Source of the DNA: Deltaproteobacteria bacterium
GTDB taxonomy: Bacteria > Desulfobacterota > Desulfarculia > Desulfarculales > Desulfarculaceae
Assembly (NCBI GenBank): GCA_020444205.1
Contig: JAHLLJ010000013.1
Span: 1-51,180, forward strand
DNA length: 51,180 bases
Direction of reading: 5' to 3'
Numbering within the stretch: position 1 is the stretch's first letter; every line of letters starts with the position of its first letter. Below the pieces are notes generated by a model, which searched no databases, was not told the origin of the DNA, and saw only the letters and a program-made list of their open reading frames with translations. Below are positions 31,096 to 39,247 of this stretch, piece by piece. The translations under genes were made by a program, and so were the position numbers.

Positions 31096-33498
31096 ATGCT
31101 ATCCATGGCGAATGCATTGGTCAGACTGGGACTGGCGCTATTTTTAATCGCCACTATCAGCTTAGGGGGGGCTGTGGCCTTGGCCCAAACCAAGGACGAT
31201 TTTCTTAAGAAGGGCCTGGAGTACTACGACGCGGGCAAGTTTAGGGAAGCAGCCCTGGAGTTCCGCAACGCAGTGCAAAAGGACCCCCAGTTTGCCGAGG
31301 CCCACTATCGCTTGGCCCTGACCTACCTCAAGTTGGGCGACCTTGGTCAGGCCTACCGCTTGTTTTTCAACGTGGTTACCCTTGACCCGGATAATTTGGA
31401 CGCCCAGGTGCGCCTAGGTCAGATCGCCCTGTTGGGCGGGCGGGTCAACGAAGCCATGGAGCGCGCGGAAATCGTGCTCAAGCAGAAGCCCGAAGACGTG
31501 GACGCCTTGGTGCTCAAGGGCCAAGCCTACGCCCAGCTCCAGGAAACCGCCAAAGCGGTAATTGCTTTGGAGAAAGCCCAAAAGCTGGCGCCCAAGCGAG
31601 CCGACATCCACGTGCTTTTGGGCCAGCTCCATGTGGAGGAAGGCCGTCCCGACCTGGCGGAAAAAGAGTTCCGCCAGGCTATTAAAATGGCCCCCAAGCT
31701 GCTAACGCCCCGCCTACTCCTGGTCCGCCTGTTTTTAGGCAACAAGCAATACCCACCGGCCCTGGACGCCCTGCGTGACGCAGTTAAGACCCACCCCAAC
31801 GAGGGACGCCTGCAACTGATGCTGGTGGAGCTTTTAATGCGCATGCAGAAGCCGGGCGAGGCCGAAGATGCCCTGCAAAAGCTGGTGGCCGCCAACCCAA
31901 GCCAAGAACGCCCCCGCCTGGCCCTGGCCCGTCTCTACGCGGTCAATGGACAGTTAGAAAAGGCCGAGCAGACCTACCTGGCCACGGTTCGCCAGTTCCC
32001 CAACTCCATGTGGCCGGCCCTGATGACCGCCCGCTTTTATGCCTCCCAACGCCGTATGCGCGAGGCTCTGGCCTATCTGGAGCAGGCCGCCAAGGTAGCC
32101 CCGGAATCGCCGGTGCCCATGAACGCCCAGGCCGAGCTGGAGCTGGAGCGCGGCCTTTTGGACGAAGCGGAAAAGCGCATCGAAACGATCAAGAAAAAGT
32201 TCCCCGGCAACACCGCCACCGATATTCTGCAGGCACGGCTGCTCATCGCCAGGGGCAACCTGGACAAGGCCATCGCCGTGTTGACCTCGGTGATCCGTCA
32301 GCGCCCCAACGATCCCGAGGCCCTGTTCCGCCGGGCTCAGGCCTTTGCCGCGCAGGACAAATCTCAGCTGGCGCGGGCCGATTTGCTCAAGGCGGTTCAG
32401 GCCGATGCCACCGATACCAGGGCCCGCTTCCTGCTGGCCGCCCTCTTTGCCCGCACCGGGGAGTTGCTCCAGGCCATCGGCCAGATGAATCAGGTCTTGG
32501 CCCTGGAGCCCCGCAACCTGGCGGCTATCGAGATGCGCGGGCGCCTATACCTGGCCCAGGGTACCTACAACAAAGCCCGCCAGGACTTCGACAAGCTGAT
32601 CGAGCTGGCCCCCAAGGCGGCGGCCGGCTACTACCGCATGGGCATGTTGGCCCAAGCCCAAAAGCAGAACGCCGAAGCCAAGCGCTACTACGAGGAGGCG
32701 CTCAAGCGTAATCCAGCCAACATCGATGCCCTTATGCGCATCGCCTTTTTGTATATTGCCGAAAAGAAGCCTGATCAGGCCATCAAGCGGGTGCAGGATC
32801 AGATGGCCAAGGTCGAACGCAAGGACCTGCTCTATAACCTCATGGGCGATATGTACATGATCCAGGGCCAGCCCAAAGAGGCGGCGCCCCAGTTTAAAAA
32901 GGCCCTGGATCTCAATCCCCGCTTGGTAACCGCCCTCATGGGCTTGGCTTCCGCCTCCCGCGCCCAGAATGAGCTAAACGAGAGCGAGGCATATCTGACC
33001 CGCGCCTTGAAGATCAACCCCAACAACCCCACCGCTCTGGTGGCCAGGGGCGATGTGTATGAAATGATGGGCAAGCTCCAGGCGGCCATGGATGACTATC
33101 GCCAGGCCCTGTCCCAGAACCGGGATTTCGTGCCCGCCCTGAACAACCTGTCATACCTGCTGTCCCAGGCTGGCGGAGACAAGAACCTGAACGAGGCCTT
33201 GCCCTTGGTGCAGCGGGCCAAGCGCCTGGCGCCCAACGACCCGCGGGTCTTGGACACCCTGGGATGGGTGCTCAGTCAGCGCGGCGCCCACTCCAGCGCC
33301 CTGGCCGAGTTTAACGACGCCAAAAAGCTGACTCCAAACAACCCCACCATCTACTACCACCTGGGAGCCACCTACGTGGCCATGAACAAGCTGAACGAGG
33401 CCAGGCAGAATTTGAAAAAGGCCCTGTCCTTGGACGTTGATTTCAAGGAAAAGGCGGACACCGAGCGCCTACTCAAACGCATAGAGGGCGCAAGCTAA
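31096..33498 (+). CDS. prsT: PrsT-like TPR-repeat protein of the exosortase system
   Basis: An 800-residue periplasmic protein almost wholly built of about 20 tetratricopeptide repeats, with helices of the A-x3-Y/F-x-A-L-x6-P type throughout (for example YYEEALKRNPANIDALMRIA). This size and build match PrsT, the TPR protein of PEP-CTERM/exosortase loci. Start ATG 31096 is chosen because GGAG lies six bases upstream; an ATG three bases earlier is possible. The signal peptide ends near AVALAQ and has no lipobox Cys, unlike the lipoprotein form named in the family. It probably acts as a scaffold for assembly or export. A strong terminator follows. Confidence 0.88.
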   Translation: MLSMANALVRLGLALFLIATISLGGAVALAQTKDDFLKKGLEYYDAGKFREAALEFRNAVQKDPQFAEAHYRLALTYLKLGDLGQAYRLFFNVVTLDPDNLDAQVRLGQIALLGGRVNEAMERAEIVLKQKPEDVDALVLKGQAYAQLQETAKAVIALEKAQKLAPKRADIHVLLGQLHVEEGRPDLAEKEFRQAIKMAPKLLTPRLLLVRLFLGNKQYPPALDALRDAVKTHPNEGRLQLMLVELLMRMQKPGEAEDALQKLVAANPSQERPRLALARLYAVNGQLEKAEQTYLATVRQFPNSMWPALMTARFYASQRRMREALAYLEQAAKVAPESPVPMNAQAELELERGLLDEAEKRIETIKKKFPGNTATDILQARLLIARGNLDKAIAVLTSVIRQRPNDPEALFRRAQAFAAQDKSQLARADLLKAVQADATDTRARFLLAALFARTGELLQAIGQMNQVLALEPRNLAAIEMRGRLYLAQGTYNKARQDFDKLIELAPKAAAGYYRMGMLAQAQKQNAEAKRYYEEALKRNPANIDALMRIAFLYIAEKKPDQAIKRVQDQMAKVERKDLLYNLMGDMYMIQGQPKEAAPQFKKALDLNPRLVTALMGLASASRAQNELNESEAYLTRALKINPNNPTALVARGDVYEMMGKLQAAMDDYRQALSQNRDFVPALNNLSYLLSQAGGDKNLNEALPLVQRAKRLAPNDPRVLDTLGWVLSQRGAHSSALAEFNDAKKLTPNNPTIYYHLGATYVAMNKLNEARQNLKKALSLDVDFKEKADTERLLKRIEGAS

Positions 33499-33523
33499 AC
33501 CCGTCGTAGAGGCAAAACAAACC

Positions 33524-33553
33524 AAGCGCCGCCCTTTGGGGCGGCGCTTTTTT
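33524..33553 (+). terminator. Rho-independent terminator closing the exosortase cluster
   Basis: A GC-rich stem (AAGCGCCGCCC with GGGCGGCGCTT, loop TTTG) followed by TTTTTT, 26 bases after the PrsT-like stop codon. The minus-strand methyltransferase gene ends at 33577, and on that strand the stem is followed by TTGGTTTGTTTT, so it may act in both directions. Confidence 0.88.
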
Positions 33554-33576
33554 GCGGTCCGGACGCGTCAGTCGTT

Positions 33577-34389
33577 TTAGCCTGCCGGTGAGTCTGTTTT
33601 TTTAAACATCGTATGCAGCCAGATGGGTCTGGGCGAAGCCAAGCGAGTCTGCATTTGGCTTATAAGCAAACCCGCCTTGGCCAAGGCCTTCTGCCAGGCC
33701 GCCACCCTAGGGGGCGCGTTCAGGGGGGTGCCGCAATATCCGCAGCGCTCCTCAGGGCCGTAGGCTCCCCAGGGGTTACCCGCCGCGTCCATTAGCCAAC
33801 CGCTCAAGGCATTGGTGCGTTCGGTCTCGCTGCCCATGAAGTTTTGCTCGCGCACCTGGCAGCCGCTCATGAGCCCGGATAGTTTGCTCCGGTCGAATGA
33901 GTTGAAATGCCCCCAGGGAGGGTTGCGCCGCCCGCAGTGGGGGCACCGGGTGCGGCCGATGCGAATGTCTTGGCGGTAAGGCACTCCCACCACCAGCTCG
34001 TATCGGGCCACCCGCTGTATCTCGCCGCAGGCGGCTTCCAGGCGCTCCGGGGGTATGTGTTCCAGCACCTCGGTGCACACCACCACGTCAAAGCTGTTGT
34101 CCGCAAACCGCAGGCCGGTAACGTCGCCTTGCACCGGAGTGATGTCCGGGTGGGAGATATCAGGCTTGTCCAGATCCAGGGCGGTCACATGCTCGAAGCG
34201 CTCCAGGAGCAGCTCGGTGAAATAACCTCCCCTAGCCCCGATCTCCAACACGCTACGGCGCCCTCTGGGCATCAGCCGCATAAGGTCGGCTATGCGTTCT
34301 TGCTCCTTGGCTGAAAACCCATCCAGGTCCATGCCCGGCTCCCGCCCGTTGGTGTGCCGCCTATGGGGTGTGGTTGCTTGTGCCGTCAT
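33577..34389 (-). CDS. SAM-dependent methyltransferase with two CxxC pairs
   Basis: A 270-residue class I methyltransferase: motif I VLEIGARGGYF, acidic loop ALDLD, then FDVVVCTEVLEHIPPERLEAA. The second half has two zinc-knuckle-like pairs, CPHC and CGYC, about 70 residues apart, which could bind one metal. The overall order resembles methyltransferases of glycan gene clusters; the acceptor is unknown. An internal ATG at 34332 is preceded by GGGAG and may be the true start, which would remove 19 poorly structured residues. It is divergent from the exported protein at 34436. Confidence 0.83.
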   Translation of the reverse strand: MTAQATTPHRRHTNGREPGMDLDGFSAKEQERIADLMRLMPRGRRSVLEIGARGGYFTELLLERFEHVTALDLDKPDISHPDITPVQGDVTGLRFADNSFDVVVCTEVLEHIPPERLEAACGEIQRVARYELVVGVPYRQDIRIGRTRCPHCGRRNPPWGHFNSFDRSKLSGLMSGCQVREQNFMGSETERTNALSGWLMDAAGNPWGAYGPEERCGYCGTPLNAPPRVAAWQKALAKAGLLISQMQTRLASPRPIWLHTMFKKTDSPAG

Positions 34390-34435
34390 AGTTGCCTATT
34401 CTAAGACCCAGGGACAATGGCTGAAAGGTATTTAT

Positions 34436-36124
34436 ATGCTCAAAATGCTACCAAAGCGCGCCATATTTGTGGGGTTACTGATAACGGCCCTTGCCTGCTG
34501 GGCTCCGGCCAACGCAGCCTCCCCCCCGGCAGACCCCGGCGCCCCGGCCTACCGGAGTTTTTTCCCCACACCCCAGCCCCAAGGCCATTTGCCGGTCAAA
34601 TTGGTGCCCCACCCCAGGGCCCTGTCCCATGTGGTGCCGGTGAGCTTCGGGATTCCCTTTCCTCCCGGCTGCGTCAGCGATCCCAAGCTGATTTCCCTGG
34701 TGGACAACACCGGCCAAGAGATCCCCATTCACGTTGAGGTGTTGGCCCGCTGGCTGCCCCCGGTGCCCGGCGCGCCCTGCATTCGCGCGATCCTTATCCA
34801 ATACCGCGATTACATGGCTTCACCGGCGCCCCGCACCTACACCTTGCGCTGGGGCAAGCCCCGCCAACAGACCATGCCCAAGGGCTGGCCCGCCTCCCGG
34901 GCCTGGCTTTCGGTCACCGACGGGTCCTACCCCGCTCTCAGCGTCAAGGACCCCACGGTGTGGGCCCTGCTGCCCGCCTCTTGGCTGGGTAAAGCTCTCA
35001 TCAAAGGCCGCCTGGCCCCGGCCGGCACCCACCCGGCTTTTCATTGGCAAGAGGAAGCCCTGGGCGGCTTTTACCAACAGGCCATCAACCAGCCGGTGCT
35101 GAACAAACGCCAACAAAAGCATCCCGAACGCCAAAAACGCTTTGGCATTGACTATCTAAAAAAATACGAACCCTGGCTTTTCGACCGAACCACAACTATC
35201 TTTTTACGCTATCTGACCACCGGCGACCTCAAGCCGTTCAAATACGCCCTGCGCGACGTGCAGTTCTACGCCCGCAACGTACAGGAGGACGGCAACTTCG
35301 CCCTGCTGAAACCGGGCAGGCCCCCCAACGTGATCTATGGAAACCAGGAGGCCCTTACCATCGCCTGGTTCTTCACCGGCCTTACCAGCCTGAAGAACGC
35401 CTCCAAGCGAGTGGTGAAGCTCCTGGACCGTTGGAATCCCGAGTACAGCCCACAGCGCACCTTTTGGACCGAGCGCCATCTGGCCTATCACTTGATGATC
35501 GCCACCGCGGCCTATGAGATGACCGGCGACCCGGCCCTGTTAAAGCGGGCCCGCCATGCGATGGACATTGCCTTTGGCATGCAGACTTCACCGCCACCCG
35601 GAGCGCCCAAGGACGGCTGCCTTATTCACACCGGGGTGCAGCACTCCTCCCCGGTCAAGGGATGGACCTGCAGCCCGTGGATGTCGGTGCTCTTCGAGGA
35701 CGCGGCCATGCGCTACTACCTGGTCACCGCCGACCCCAGGGTGCCTCGGCTGGTGCTGAACATGGCCGACTACTTCATCACCCACGGCATCTACCGCCGC
35801 AAGCCCAAAAACTCCAAAAAGGTGTTCACCTACCCCTACTACATGGCCAGTTCAGTGGAAAAGGCGGAGATATCCAGCATGGATTGGCAGCACTGCCTGG
35901 ACACGGGCAAGCTCTTGGCCCTGGCCATATACTTTGCCCGCAAGCAAAACCTACCTTGGCAGCAGTACCGCAAGGTTTATGACGAGTTGGTGGTCGCGGC
36001 CAAAGAAATGCTGCCCAAGCACCGGACGGGCCGCATCACCTCATACACCCTGTTCCCGCCGCGCAAGTTTTCCTGGTGGTTCCGCACCACCACCGACATC
36101 CCCTGGCTGCTCAATCAGCCTTGA
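34436..36124 (+). CDS. Exported YetA/PL26-like carbohydrate-active protein
   Basis: A 562-residue protein with a signal peptide (about 1-27, ending APANA). Residues about 45-150 look like the RIFT-barrel N-terminal domain of YetA/exo-rhamnogalacturonan-lyase-like proteins: VVPVSFGIPFPPGC, then LVDNTGQEIPIHVEVLARW and IRAILIQYRDY. The rest is an alpha-rich, probably alpha-toroid domain (for example FWTERHLAYHLMIATAAYEMTGD). I infer a polysaccharide-processing role in the periplasm; substrate and chemistry are unknown. ATG 34436 follows AAAGG at good spacing; the frame is open further upstream but overlaps the divergent gene. It is convergent with, and overlaps by 14 bases, the next gene. Confidence 0.72.
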   Translation: MLKMLPKRAIFVGLLITALACWAPANAASPPADPGAPAYRSFFPTPQPQGHLPVKLVPHPRALSHVVPVSFGIPFPPGCVSDPKLISLVDNTGQEIPIHVEVLARWLPPVPGAPCIRAILIQYRDYMASPAPRTYTLRWGKPRQQTMPKGWPASRAWLSVTDGSYPALSVKDPTVWALLPASWLGKALIKGRLAPAGTHPAFHWQEEALGGFYQQAINQPVLNKRQQKHPERQKRFGIDYLKKYEPWLFDRTTTIFLRYLTTGDLKPFKYALRDVQFYARNVQEDGNFALLKPGRPPNVIYGNQEALTIAWFFTGLTSLKNASKRVVKLLDRWNPEYSPQRTFWTERHLAYHLMIATAAYEMTGDPALLKRARHAMDIAFGMQTSPPPGAPKDGCLIHTGVQHSSPVKGWTCSPWMSVLFEDAAMRYYLVTADPRVPRLVLNMADYFITHGIYRRKPKNSKKVFTYPYYMASSVEKAEISSMDWQHCLDTGKLLALAIYFARKQNLPWQQYRKVYDELVVAAKEMLPKHRTGRITSYTLFPPRKFSWWFRTTTDIPWLLNQP

Positions 36125-37025
36125 ACACCGCCAGGGCCATGCGCGCCCCCAAATCGCGAAGGCTGTAGCGCCCCGCGAAATCCTTTGCCAAAGGCAAGCG
36201 GGCCAGCCGATCCATATCCTCATGGCTGGGCCACCATACCTGTTGGTACACCAGCCGCAGCCCGGCACCTTCAAACATGTCCAGGTAGTCGGGAAGGCGC
36301 AAACGGTTTTGATAGTGCAGCCTGCTGTTGGCCAGGACCCAGCTGGCCTTGCCCAGGGTGAGGAAATTGTACACGCTGATGCTGGGATCAAAGTCGGCGT
36401 AGTGATCCTGCATGTTCCACAAATGGCACACCACCCCCTGGGGGCTCACCAGGCGGCGGCACTCGGCCATAACCGCCGGTAGATCGCGAGCCGGTATGTG
36501 CTCAAGCACGTGGCTGGAGCTGACCAGATCGAAGCTTCCACTCTCCAGGCCGGTGGCCCGGGCGTCGCCCGGGGCGCGGTAAGTGATGCCCAACTCCCGC
36601 TCCAGCCGCGCCGTGTCGGATGGGGCCAACTCCGGCCAGGGACGCAGCTCCCGCCCGGCCAGGGCGGCCAGCCTGGGCGTCTGGGCCTTCAATTCGGCCA
36701 TGGCCTGGGCCAGCAGGTTCCATTGGGCCAAGGGCCGCAGATCCACCAGCACCTGGCGCTCTATCCCAAGGGCGTAGAGGGACAACGCCGTGGCCAGATC
36801 CTGGCCAGCCCCAAACTCGTAGGCCCGGCGCGGGCCGTCCGGCAAGTCGCCCCACAGACCGGCCGCGTGTAGGTACTGCACCGCGTTGCTGAAATACTCC
36901 TTCATAAGCTCCGCCGAACGCGGCAAGCCGTGGGTGACGTAGCGCTGGAAGAGGTAATTGAGGCGCTGCCCCATGGGTAGGCAGGAAAAAACTTTTTGCA
37001 GACCGGCCTTGGCCAGCCATTTCAT
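36111..37025 (-). CDS. SAM-dependent methyltransferase-like protein
   Basis: A 304-residue protein whose central part is methyltransferase-like: RRAYEFGAGQDLATALSLYALG at the SAM-binding loop, then FDLVSSSHVLEHIPARDLPAVMAECRRLVSPQG, the common post-motif II/III segment. The SAM loop EFGAGQD is slightly atypical, lacking the second Gly of GxGxG. The C-terminal third contains MFEGAGLRLVYQQVWWP. It likely modifies a sugar of the polymer. GGGAGGAAC precedes the ATG. Its 5' end overlaps the glycosyltransferase gene at 37022 by 4 bases, so the two form a coupled minus-strand pair. Confidence 0.82.
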   Translation of the reverse strand: MKWLAKAGLQKVFSCLPMGQRLNYLFQRYVTHGLPRSAELMKEYFSNAVQYLHAAGLWGDLPDGPRRAYEFGAGQDLATALSLYALGIERQVLVDLRPLAQWNLLAQAMAELKAQTPRLAALAGRELRPWPELAPSDTARLERELGITYRAPGDARATGLESGSFDLVSSSHVLEHIPARDLPAVMAECRRLVSPQGVVCHLWNMQDHYADFDPSISVYNFLTLGKASWVLANSRLHYQNRLRLPDYLDMFEGAGLRLVYQQVWWPSHEDMDRLARLPLAKDFAGRYSLRDLGARMALAVFKAD

Positions 37026-37966
37026 GCCTGTTCCTCCCAGGCGGCCAGGCGGGGGGCCAGTTCTCCGGCCAGGGAGTCTATATGGCGAGAGGCCAGGCGG
37101 TCCCGGTCAAAGCAATAGCGGTGCTTGCACAGGTAGTAGAGGATGCCCCGCAGGTGGCTCATGGATAGGCGCGAGAACGGGCGCTTGTGGGTTATCTGGC
37201 GAGTGTGGTGCATCACCTTTATATATGGGTAGTAAACTACCGCCCTACCCGCCTTCCAGCAGCGCAGGCACCAGTCCACGTCCTCTGGCGAGTAGAAGAT
37301 GCGCTCGTCCAAAGGCCCCACCAGATCGAACAGCTCCTTACGGAAAAACCAGCAGCAGCTTATGGCCGTGTGCACCGGGCGGGGCCGTTCAAAGGGAAAG
37401 TTGGGATACCAGTCGGTGTTGCGCTTGGCGCCGCGGTTCATGATGCCCGGCAGTTTGCGCAGCTTGTCGCTGAGGGTGGGCAACATCTTCACCGAGTTGT
37501 AAATGCTCCCCTGGGGAGTAAGGATGCGCGGCGCGGCGATACCCACCTCGGGAAAGGCGTCCAGGAAACTCACCATTCCGCCCAGGCCGTCATGCAACAG
37601 CTCGGCGTCGGAATCCATGACGCAAATGATCCTGCCCCTGGCTTGCTCCAAGGCTATGTTGCGCGCGATAGTGGTGCCGTGATTGTGCTCAAGGGTATCT
37701 ACAATAAGGCGCGGCCCCATCGCCTGGCTATAGGCGGCGAGCAACTGAGCGGTGTGATCGCGCGAACCGTTGTTCACCACCCGGATTTCCCAGTTCATGC
37801 CCGCCTCCTCTGCCCGAAAGGCAGCGGAATTGAGGGCGGCGGGAAGACGGGCAGCGTCGTTATAAGTGATAATGACGAAACTTATGTCCAAATTAGCCCC
37901 GGCCTGAGGCTGCGTGGAACAATCGCATGACGTATTATCTTTTTTGTTTAATAATTGAGCGATCAA
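37022..37966 (-). CDS. Family 2 glycosyltransferase
   Basis: A 314-residue GT-A enzyme: DISFVIITYNDAARL at the N-terminus, RVVNNGSRDHT, then CVMDSDAELL with the metal-binding DxD, and the acceptor part FYSPEDVDWCLRCWKAG with the catalytic ED. This rhamnosyltransferase-like arrangement is common in O-antigen and exopolysaccharide clusters. No membrane segments. The start is uncertain: TTG 37966 gives an AT-rich 25-residue extension, and a TTG at 37891 lies directly before the conserved domain. It is the first gene of the pair with the methyltransferase and is divergent from the glycosyltransferase at 38057. Confidence 0.88.
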   Translation of the reverse strand: MIAQLLNKKDNTSCDCSTQPQAGANLDISFVIITYNDAARLPAALNSAAFRAEEAGMNWEIRVVNNGSRDHTAQLLAAYSQAMGPRLIVDTLEHNHGTTIARNIALEQARGRIICVMDSDAELLHDGLGGMVSFLDAFPEVGIAAPRILTPQGSIYNSVKMLPTLSDKLRKLPGIMNRGAKRNTDWYPNFPFERPRPVHTAISCCWFFRKELFDLVGPLDERIFYSPEDVDWCLRCWKAGRAVVYYPYIKVMHHTRQITHKRPFSRLSMSHLRGILYYLCKHRYCFDRDRLASRHIDSLAGELAPRLAAWEEQA

Positions 37967-38056
37967 CTCTTTACATAGCCCTTTTTCGACCTGCTAATAT
38001 CAGCAAAGAAATGCTCCCCCCACGGGACTTCCGCAAATTGGCATAAGGATGAACTA

Positions 38057-39247
38057 ATGCGTGACGCGCCAGAATCACCCCCCTTTTCATCTCCGCGCGT
38101 ATTGGCGGTCACCAATCAATTTCCCAACCCATTGTATCCCGATTGGGCTCCCTTTAACAGGCAACAGTTAGCCGAACTGGCCAAACTTTGCCCTTTGAAC
38201 CTGGTTGCTCCGGTGCCTTGGCCGGAGATGCTCAGAGCCCGCCGTCTAAGCCTGCCACCTCAAAAAGATCCCTTCCCGGTGCGCTGGCCGATATTTTGGT
38301 TCACCCCCCGCATGGCTTTCTCTACCCATGGCCGTAGTCTTTTTTATTCCTGCTGGCCCGCCATCCGCTCCGCTGCCCGGGAGCACCACCCCGAGGTGTT
38401 GTTTGCCACTTGGCTCTATCCTCTGGGGCAGGCCGCCCTCTTGGCCGCCCGGCGTCTGAATCTGCCCATGGTTATCAAGATGCACGGCAGTGATTTGCTG
38501 GTGCACAAAAACAAGCCCGCCATCCTGCCCATCCTGCGTCAGGTGCTGGGCGAAGCGGCGGCGGTGATTGCGGTGAGCCCCAACTTGGCCCAGGAAGCCG
38601 AAACCCAGGGCGCGGATCCGGGCAAGATATTCCTGGTGCCCAATGGGGTGGACCAAGATCTTTTCGCTCCGCAGGACCGCGAGGCCGCCCGTAAGCGCCT
38701 GGGCTTGAGCGGCCAAGGCCCCTTGGCCCTGTTCGTGGGTCGTCTGGTGCCTGGCAAGGGCTTGGAGATGTGCCTGGAGGCCCTTGCCGCCCTGCCCCAG
38801 GCACGTCTGGTGGTGGTGGGCAATGGCCCACTCCGCAGCGACTTGGAAGCCCAGGCGCAGCGTTTGAACCTGGGCCAACGGGTGATCTGGGCCAGGGCCC
38901 AGCCCCACGCGGACATCCCCGCATACCTTGCCGCCGCCGATGTCTTGGTGCTTCCCAGCATGTCCGAAGGAGAGCCCAACGTGATTCTGGAAGCCCTGAG
39001 CTGCAGTAGGCCGGTAGTGGCTTCCCTGGTGGGCAATATCGCGGGCATGGTGGAGCACGGACGTCAGGGCCTGCTTTTTCCGGCTGGCGACCAGGAGCTT
39101 TTTGTGAAATACCTGGGCGAGGCCCTGGACCGCTCCTGGGACCCGGAAATGCTGCGCCAAAGCGTGGCCGGGCGCAGTTGGGCGGGCGGGGCGCGCAAGA
39201 TACTCAAGGTGCTGGCCGGGGCCGGCGGGAACAAGCTCAACCCATGA
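38057..39247 (+). CDS. Family 4 (GT-B) glycosyltransferase
   Basis: A 396-residue retaining GT-B enzyme. The N-terminal acceptor domain begins RVLAVTNQFPNPLYPDWAPFNRQQLAELA and includes MVIKMHGSDLL. The C-terminal donor domain begins VPNGVDQDLF, then LALFVGRLVPGKGLEMCLEAL, and has the catalytic E-x7-E site in PSMSEGEPNVILEAL. It resembles exosortase-associated GT4 proteins. ATG follows AAGGATGAA. It is the first of three overlapping glycosyltransferase genes transcribed together. Confidence 0.92.
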   Translation: MRDAPESPPFSSPRVLAVTNQFPNPLYPDWAPFNRQQLAELAKLCPLNLVAPVPWPEMLRARRLSLPPQKDPFPVRWPIFWFTPRMAFSTHGRSLFYSCWPAIRSAAREHHPEVLFATWLYPLGQAALLAARRLNLPMVIKMHGSDLLVHKNKPAILPILRQVLGEAAAVIAVSPNLAQEAETQGADPGKIFLVPNGVDQDLFAPQDREAARKRLGLSGQGPLALFVGRLVPGKGLEMCLEALAALPQARLVVVGNGPLRSDLEAQAQRLNLGQRVIWARAQPHADIPAYLAAADVLVLPSMSEGEPNVILEALSCSRPVVASLVGNIAGMVEHGRQGLLFPAGDQELFVKYLGEALDRSWDPEMLRQSVAGRSWAGGARKILKVLAGAGGNKLNP

